A DNA stretch of 8,855 bases. Origin: Rhodospira sp. (GTDB lineage Bacteria; Pseudomonadota; Alphaproteobacteria; Rhodospirillales; Rhodospirillaceae). A model generated the notes under the pieces. The model saw only the letters and a list, made by a program, of their open reading frames with translations, had not been told where the DNA came from and made no database searches. Positions 5,375 through 8,855 of the stretch are shown piece after piece (positions within the stretch are counted from its first letter, which is position 1; each line of letters begins with the position of its first letter). The position numbers and the translations under genes were made by a program. Location: assembly GCA_028277295.1 (NCBI GenBank), contig JANQGN010000159.1:1-8855 (forward strand), written 5' to 3'.

Positions 5375-6418
5375 ATGTCGTCGTCCAGCCAGCCTCCTCC
5401 CGAGCCCCCCGCCGACCCTCATGACGCTTTGGTGCGGGCGGTCCTCGATGACCCTGAGTACGCCGCCGAGGTGCTGCGGCAGATGCTGCCGCCGGAGATC
5501 GCCGCCCGCTTGTCCGCTGCTCCGCCGGAGCCCGTGGACGGCAGTTACATCGACCGCCGCTTGCGGCGGACGACAAGCGATCGGCTGTTCCGCGTCGCGT
5601 TGACCGATGGACGGCCGGCGTTCCTTTATGTCCTGATCGAGCACAAGAGCCGGCCGGACCCACGCACCCCCCTGCAACTGCTCGGCTACATGGCGCGCAT
5701 CTGGGAGCGCCATGCCGGCCGTGATCCGGCCAAGCTGTCCCGCCTGCCGCCCATCCTGCCGCTGGTGCTCTACCATGGACGGAGCGTCTGGTCGGTGCCG
5801 ACGTCAGTTCTGGACTGCCTGAATGCCGACGACGCCCTCAAGGCGGAGTTGCGGGACCTGCGCTATGGTGTGCGCGACCTGGGCCGTGTCGTGCCCGACT
5901 CGCCGGCGGTGAGGACCCCCGCCTGGGCGGCCCTGCGCGCCCTGGCCACGGTGGGTCGGGACGGCACCGCCGCCATAGAGGTGCTTGCAAGCATTGTCGC
6001 CGCCCTGCCGGACGGAACGCTTCTGGAACGCCAGGTGGTGCACTATATTCTGCATGTGGCCCAGGCGTTGACAGCCGCCGATTGGCGAGAGGTGGCCGCC
6101 CAGGCCAGGCCGGACGAGGAGGAGACGTTGGTTTCGTTGGCTGCACAGGAATGGATGCGACAGGGCGAGGCCCGGGGACGCGCCGAAGGCGAGGCACGCG
6201 GCGAGGCACGCGGCGAGGCGCGCGGCGAGGCGCGCGGCGAAGCCCGGGCTTTGACCCGATCCATCTTGCGCACGGTGGCGGTGCGCTTTGGCACCATTCC
6301 CGCCCCGCTGGCGGCGCGCGTTCACGCCTGGCCGGTTTCAGACCTGGACGCGCTTCTGGACCGGGCACTGACCGCGCCCGACCTGGAGTCGGTGTTCGAC
6401 GGCGCGCCGCGCCATTGA
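5375..6418 (+). CDS. Rpn/YhgA-like PD-(D/E)XK nuclease (formerly 'transposase_31')
   Basis: A 347-residue protein of the Rpn family, recombination-promoting DNA endonucleases related to E. coli RpnA and long misnamed transposases; related enzymes act in phage defence. The nuclease domain spans about residues 15-135: DALVRAVLDDPEYAAEVL, then D69 in TTSDRLFRV, the E89-H90-K91 catalytic triplet in YVLIEHKSRPDP, and Q101 in LQLLGYMARIWERH. All expected active-site residues are present, so it is probably active. PILPLVLYHG (126-135) is a further family hallmark. A helical region (about 170-260) leads to a tandem EARG repeat (273-292) and a C-terminal segment. The frame is open far upstream inside the methyltransferase gene, but homology starts at this ATG, 38 nt after that gene's stop; AGGAG and GAGAG lie just before it. 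A stand-alone accessory gene. Confidence 0.88.
   Translation: MSSSSQPPPEPPADPHDALVRAVLDDPEYAAEVLRQMLPPEIAARLSAAPPEPVDGSYIDRRLRRTTSDRLFRVALTDGRPAFLYVLIEHKSRPDPRTPLQLLGYMARIWERHAGRDPAKLSRLPPILPLVLYHGRSVWSVPTSVLDCLNADDALKAELRDLRYGVRDLGRVVPDSPAVRTPAWAALRALATVGRDGTAAIEVLASIVAALPDGTLLERQVVHYILHVAQALTAADWREVAAQARPDEEETLVSLAAQEWMRQGEARGRAEGEARGEARGEARGEARGEARALTRSILRTVAVRFGTIPAPLAARVHAWPVSDLDALLDRALTAPDLESVFDGAPRH
6155..6418 (+). CDS. Possible internal start giving an 87-residue C-terminal Rpn protein (RpnS-like)
   Basis: An in-frame ATG (codon 261 of the Rpn gene) lies 4 nt after AGGA (6147-6150). It is the only methionine codon after residue 106 and falls just between the globular part and the EARG repeat. 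Translation from it would give 87 residues made of the repeat plus the C-terminal domain. Published work on enterobacterial rpn genes describes intragenic small proteins (RpnS) that block the toxic full-length nuclease, and the layout here is compatible with that. I see no internal promoter that I would trust. The methionine may simply be an ordinary internal residue, hence the low confidence. Confidence 0.3.
   Translation: MRQGEARGRAEGEARGEARGEARGEARGEARALTRSILRTVAVRFGTIPAPLAARVHAWPVSDLDALLDRALTAPDLESVFDGAPRH
6191..6250 (+). repeat. In-frame 12-bp tandem repeat (EARG units) in the Rpn gene
   Basis: Four consecutive 12-bp units, GAGGCACGCGGC twice and then GAGGCGCGCGGC twice, fill 6191-6238. 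A degenerate fifth unit (6239-6250) follows and a related imperfect one precedes them. Each unit encodes Glu-Ala-Arg-Gly, giving a charged, probably helical spacer between the nuclease body and the C-terminal segment. Rpn-family proteins often carry such repeats here. Pairwise identity of neighbouring units suggests recent duplication by slippage. Because the unit is a multiple of three, copy change alters length but not frame. Confidence 0.9.
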
Positions 6419-6503
6419 CCGCACGGCCCAGCGGTGCAGCGGCGGCGCCCACGGCCGTGCCATCCCTTGATCTTCACGCCACGTCCCCTGGCCCGGCCGT
6501 CCC

Positions 6504-7463
6504 ATGACCTCAGTCACCCTGGTCGACGATCCGCACGCCCGTCGCGCCCTGCCCCTGCTGCTTCTGGGGGCGGTGTTGATTGGCTTTTCACCCGTCTTCG
6601 CGAAGCTCTCGCCGCTGGAGCCCACCATCACCGCCTTTTACCGGGCGGGCCTGGCGTGGCCGATCCTGATGGCCGTGGCCCTCCTGCATGCCCGCGCGCC
6701 GGCCGCTGGCCATCGCAAGGCCCGCCCCACGACCTGGCGTGATCACCTGATGCTGGCGGTCCCAGGCATCGCCTTTTCCGGCGATCTGGCCTGCTGGCAC
6801 TGGGCCTTGCAGTACACCTCGGTGGCCAATTCCACGGTGCTGGCCAATCTGGCACCGGTGTTCGTGACCTTCGGGGCCTGGGCGCTGTTCGGGCATCGGC
6901 CGACGCCGGTGTTCCTGGCCGGTCTGGTCACCGCCGTGGCCGGCGTCGCCCTGCTGGTGGCCGACAGCCTCACCGTCGGCGCCCCAGGGCAGATCACCGG
7001 CGACGGTCTGGGCGTGGTGACGGCCATGTTCTATGGCGCCTATATCCTGGGAATCGGCTGGTGCCGGACCCGCTTCCCCACGGCGGTGGTAATGGCCTGG
7101 AGCACCCTGCACACCGCCTGGATCCTGCTGGCCCTGAGCCTGCTGAATGGCGAGAGCCTAGCCATCCCCACCGTGTCGGCCCTGGCGATCCTGCTGGGTC
7201 TGGCCTGGCTATCCCATGCCGGCGGCCAGGGGGCCATTGCTTTCGCGCTCGCGCATCTGCCGCCGGCCTTCGGCAGTGTGAGCCTGCTCCTGCAACCGGC
7301 GGTCGCGGCGCTGCTGGGCTGGCTGATTCTCTCCGAGCCTTTGACGCCGACGCAGACGGCGGGCGGGGTGGTCATCCTCGCGGGCATCGTCATCGCCCGT
7401 CGCGGCAGCGCTCATCAGACCGTCGGCGCCCGTCGCGCCACACCCTCGGACACGGTCCCGTGA
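6504..7463 (+). CDS. DMT (EamA) family inner-membrane transporter
   Basis: A 319-residue integral membrane protein of the drug/metabolite transporter superfamily, with ten predicted helices in two EamA repeats. Approximate helices are 14-33, 42-62, 82-99, 106-129, 135-153, 168-187, 194-214, 222-247, 254-276 and 283-299. The first half carries GDLACWHWALQYTSVANSTVLANLAPVF (93-120), and the second ends SVSLLLQPAVAALLGWLILSEPLT, the standard EamA repeat signature. Substrates in this superfamily range over amino acids, nucleotide precursors and exported metabolites, so none is assigned. No clear Shine-Dalgarno precedes the ATG, though the hydrophobic region begins soon after it. Its stop overlaps the glycerate 2-kinase GTG by 4 nt, so the two genes are probably one transcript. 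An 85-bp gap with no visible terminator separates it from the Rpn gene. Confidence 0.9.
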   Translation: MTSVTLVDDPHARRALPLLLLGAVLIGFSPVFAKLSPLEPTITAFYRAGLAWPILMAVALLHARAPAAGHRKARPTTWRDHLMLAVPGIAFSGDLACWHWALQYTSVANSTVLANLAPVFVTFGAWALFGHRPTPVFLAGLVTAVAGVALLVADSLTVGAPGQITGDGLGVVTAMFYGAYILGIGWCRTRFPTAVVMAWSTLHTAWILLALSLLNGESLAIPTVSALAILLGLAWLSHAGGQGAIAFALAHLPPAFGSVSLLLQPAVAALLGWLILSEPLTPTQTAGGVVILAGIVIARRGSAHQTVGARRATPSDTVP

Positions 7464-8761
7464 GCGCGCCACCCATTGACCCCCGGCCGCTGTTGCACGC
7501 CCTGTTCGACGTCGCCGTGGCGGCGGCCAATCCTGCCCATGAACTGCCGCCCCATCTGCCGCCGCCGCCCCGGGGACGCGCCGTGGTGGTCGGCGCCGGC
7601 AAGGGCGCGGCGGCCATGGCCCGGGCGGTCGAGGATCACTGGCCTGGTGGACCAGGCGCGCTGTCAGGGCTGGTGATCACCCGGCACGGTCACGGCCTGC
7701 CCACACGGGCGATTCGCGTCGTCGAGGCCAGCCATCCGGTTCCGGATGCCCAGGGCCGCGCGGCGGCGGCCGAAATCCTGCGCCTGGTCCGGGGCCTGAC
7801 AGCCGACGACCTTCTGCTCTGCCTGATCTCGGGGGGCGGCTCTTCGCTGCTGGCGCTGCCGCCGGAGGCGGTCCCCCTCGCCGACAAACAGGCGATCACC
7901 CGCGCGCTGCTGGGAGCCGGGGCGGCCATTGACGAGATCAACACGGTGCGCAAGCACCTCTCGGTCCTCAAGGGCGGGCGGTTGACCGTCGCCGCCGCGC
8001 CGGCACGGGTCGTGACCCTGGCCATCTCCGACGTTCCCGGCGACGACCCGGCGGTGATCGCCTCCGGCCCCACCGTGGCCGACCCGAGCACCCGTCACGA
8101 CGCCTTGGCGGTGCTGGCGCGCCACGGCCTTGACGCGCCGGCCTTGGTGCGCCGTCACCTCGCCGACCCGGCCTGTGAGACCCCCAAGCCCGGGCACCCG
8201 GCGTTCACCCGCGCCGACTATCGCCTTGTCGCCCGCCCCTGGCAGGCGCTCGCCGCCGCCGCCGAGGCAGCCCGCGCCGCCGGGATCACACCGTTGATCC
8301 TGGGCGACGCCCTGGAGGGCGAGGCCCGCGAGGTGGCGCGTGCCATGGCCGGCATGGCGCTCTCCTGCGCCGCCCATGGCCAGCCGGCGTCACCCCCCTG
8401 CGTGCTGCTGTCCGGCGGGGAACTGACGGTCACGCTGAGAACCACGGGCGGACGGGGCGGCCCGAATGCCGAGTTCGCGCTCGCCCTGGCCATCGCCTTG
8501 AACGGCGCGCCCGGCATCCATGCCCTGGCCTGCGACAGCGACGGCATCGACGGCACCGAGGACAATGCCGGCGCCATCATCGGTCCGGACACCCTGTCCC
8601 GGGCCGCCGCCCTGGGGTTGGATCCAGCGGCCCTGTTGGCGACCCACCGCAGTTACGACCTGTTCCAGGCCCTGGGCGACGTGGTTGTCACCGGCCCGAC
8701 ACGCACCAACGTGAACGATATCCGCGCCGTTCTGGTCATCCCGCCAAAAGCAAGCGCCTAG
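7460..8761 (+). CDS. gckA: Glycerate 2-kinase (MOFRL family)
   Basis: A 433-residue cytosolic kinase converting D-glycerate and ATP to 2-phosphoglycerate, feeding photorespiratory-type glycolate, serine or tartrate carbon into glycolysis. Visible signatures are VVVGAGKGAAAMA (42-54), with K48 at the place of catalytic Lys47 of the Thermotoga enzyme, LISGGGSSLLALP (122-134), NTVRKHLSVLKGGRL (161-175), SDVPGDDPAVIASGPT (190-205), LLSGGELTVTLRTTGGRGGPNAEFALALA (316-344, with R332 in the conserved GRGG), and ACDSDGIDGTEDNAGAIIG (357-375). The MOFRL signature is GPTRTNVNDI (412-421). Length is normal. The GTG start within the transporter's stop (GTGA) is preferred because homology begins there. 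Relatives are often mislabelled hydroxypyruvate reductase (TtuD). The symbol follows methylotroph use. The reading frame is intact, and a probable insertion sequence begins right after the stop. Confidence 0.9.
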   Translation: MSAPPIDPRPLLHALFDVAVAAANPAHELPPHLPPPPRGRAVVVGAGKGAAAMARAVEDHWPGGPGALSGLVITRHGHGLPTRAIRVVEASHPVPDAQGRAAAAEILRLVRGLTADDLLLCLISGGGSSLLALPPEAVPLADKQAITRALLGAGAAIDEINTVRKHLSVLKGGRLTVAAAPARVVTLAISDVPGDDPAVIASGPTVADPSTRHDALAVLARHGLDAPALVRRHLADPACETPKPGHPAFTRADYRLVARPWQALAAAAEAARAAGITPLILGDALEGEAREVARAMAGMALSCAAHGQPASPPCVLLSGGELTVTLRTTGGRGGPNAEFALALAIALNGAPGIHALACDSDGIDGTEDNAGAIIGPDTLSRAAALGLDPAALLATHRSYDLFQALGDVVVTGPTRTNVNDIRAVLVIPPKASA

Positions 8762-8777
8762 AGTGCTTTGGGCTCGG

Positions 8778-8822
8778 GTTGAGTCGCCAGGGATTCCCAT
8801 GGGATCGATTTTATGATTCAAC
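8778..8822. repeat. Nested palindromes at the element edge
   Basis: GTTGAGTC (8778-8785) and GATTCAAC (8815-8822) are inverted repeats with one mismatch. Inside them lies GATTCCCATGGGATC (8792-8806), a second near-perfect palindrome centred on CCATGG. Such nested arms suit transposase binding at an insertion sequence end, or a hairpin that limits translation from outside transcripts. TATGAT (8812-8817) resembles a -10 box, but I see no matching -35. Confidence 0.5.
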
Positions 8823-8834
8823 GGACTGACTTTT

Positions 8835-8841
8835 AGGAGGT
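8835..8841 (+). promoter_or_regulatory. Consensus ribosome-binding site AGGAGGT
   Basis: A full anti-Shine-Dalgarno match sits 8 nt before the ATG at 8850. It is the strongest ribosome-binding site in the window, unlike the weak sites of most neighbouring genes, and supports a real gene starting at 8850. Confidence 0.75.
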
Positions 8842-8849
8842 CGGTTGGC

Positions 8850-8855
8850 ATGGGA
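8850..8855 (+). CDS. Start of a truncated gene, probably a transposase (only Met-Gly visible)
   Basis: Only ATG GGA is inside the window. The call rests on the consensus ribosome-binding site 8 nt upstream and on the insertion-sequence-like leader. Many IS630-family transposases begin Met-Gly-Arg, which fits but proves nothing from two codons. Confidence 0.4.

Larger units (their letters stand above)
8762..8855 (+). mobile_element. Probable left end of an insertion sequence, cut by the window edge
   Basis: Base composition changes abruptly after the glycerate kinase stop: T- and A-rich stretches, nested palindromes, an ideal AGGAGGT and an ATG all fall within 94 bases. This compact arrangement of terminal repeat, short leader, strong ribosome-binding site and ATGGGA start is typical of an insertion sequence left end. 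The style recalls IS630-like elements of alphaproteobacteria, which target TA; a TA lies in the preceding stop codon (8759-8760). The transposase itself is outside the window, so the family is only a guess, and an ordinary gene with a palindromic leader cannot be excluded. Confidence 0.45.

Noticed and set aside
3834..5663. Very long minus-strand open frame (609 codons)
   Set aside because: It lies opposite the crotonase, methyltransferase and Rpn genes, and its translation is rich in G, A, R, H and Q without family motifs. It is a shadow frame of high-GC DNA.
6181..6250. Repeat block as a CRISPR array
   Set aside because: The units are directly adjacent 12-mers with no spacers, and they are in frame inside a gene.
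5375..6418. Rpn gene as a true transposase of a mobile element
   Set aside because: The old 'transposase' family name is misleading: the protein is a PD-(D/E)XK nuclease, and no terminal inverted repeats or target duplications flank it.

Overview
This is a high-GC (roughly 70% by eye) bacterial chromosomal window. It looks like an alphaproteobacterium, most likely of the Rhodospirillales. That placement is inferred from the gene families: a paired VWA-domain and J-domain protein, a long PyrE carrying an EDLATDGGSK-type PRPP motif, and a MOFRL-type glycerate 2-kinase. The codon use and a diverged CGTCATTGCGAG-type intergenic palindrome agree with it. Nothing in the window proves the genus.

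Layout from left to right. Positions 1-507 hold no convincing gene. They contain a short perfect inverted repeat (228-247) and a long degenerate palindromic intergenic repeat (249-367). A glutathione S-transferase follows (508-1164). Next is a tightly packed two-gene unit, a VWA-like protein (1277-2155) and a membrane-anchored protein with a C-terminal J domain (2159-3004). pyrE (3042-3764, minus strand) converges on this unit. pyrE is divergent from a crotonase-fold gene (3951-4736), and the region between them carries a perfect GC-rich hairpin. The crotonase gene is followed after 3 nt by a membrane-anchored SAM methyltransferase (4740-5336). Then comes an Rpn/YhgA-like PD-(D/E)XK nuclease (5375-6418) with in-frame 12-bp tandem repeats and a possible internal start. 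A DMT/EamA transporter (6504-7463) overlaps a glycerate 2-kinase (7460-8761) by 4 nt. The right edge (about 8762-8855) looks like the start of an insertion sequence: nested palindromes, an ideal ribosome-binding site and an ATG cut off by the window end.

Most of the window is ordinary housekeeping and accessory metabolism: pyrimidine synthesis, glycerate phosphorylation, acyl-CoA chemistry and glutathione-dependent chemistry. The least understood parts are the VWA/J-domain pair, the methyltransferase, and the Rpn nuclease. In the Rpn gene, the only methionine codon near the start of the C-terminal region lies behind an AGGA motif, so the gene may encode both a full-length nuclease and a short C-terminal protein. 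I found no CRISPR array, rRNA or tRNA, and no clearly new multi-gene system.
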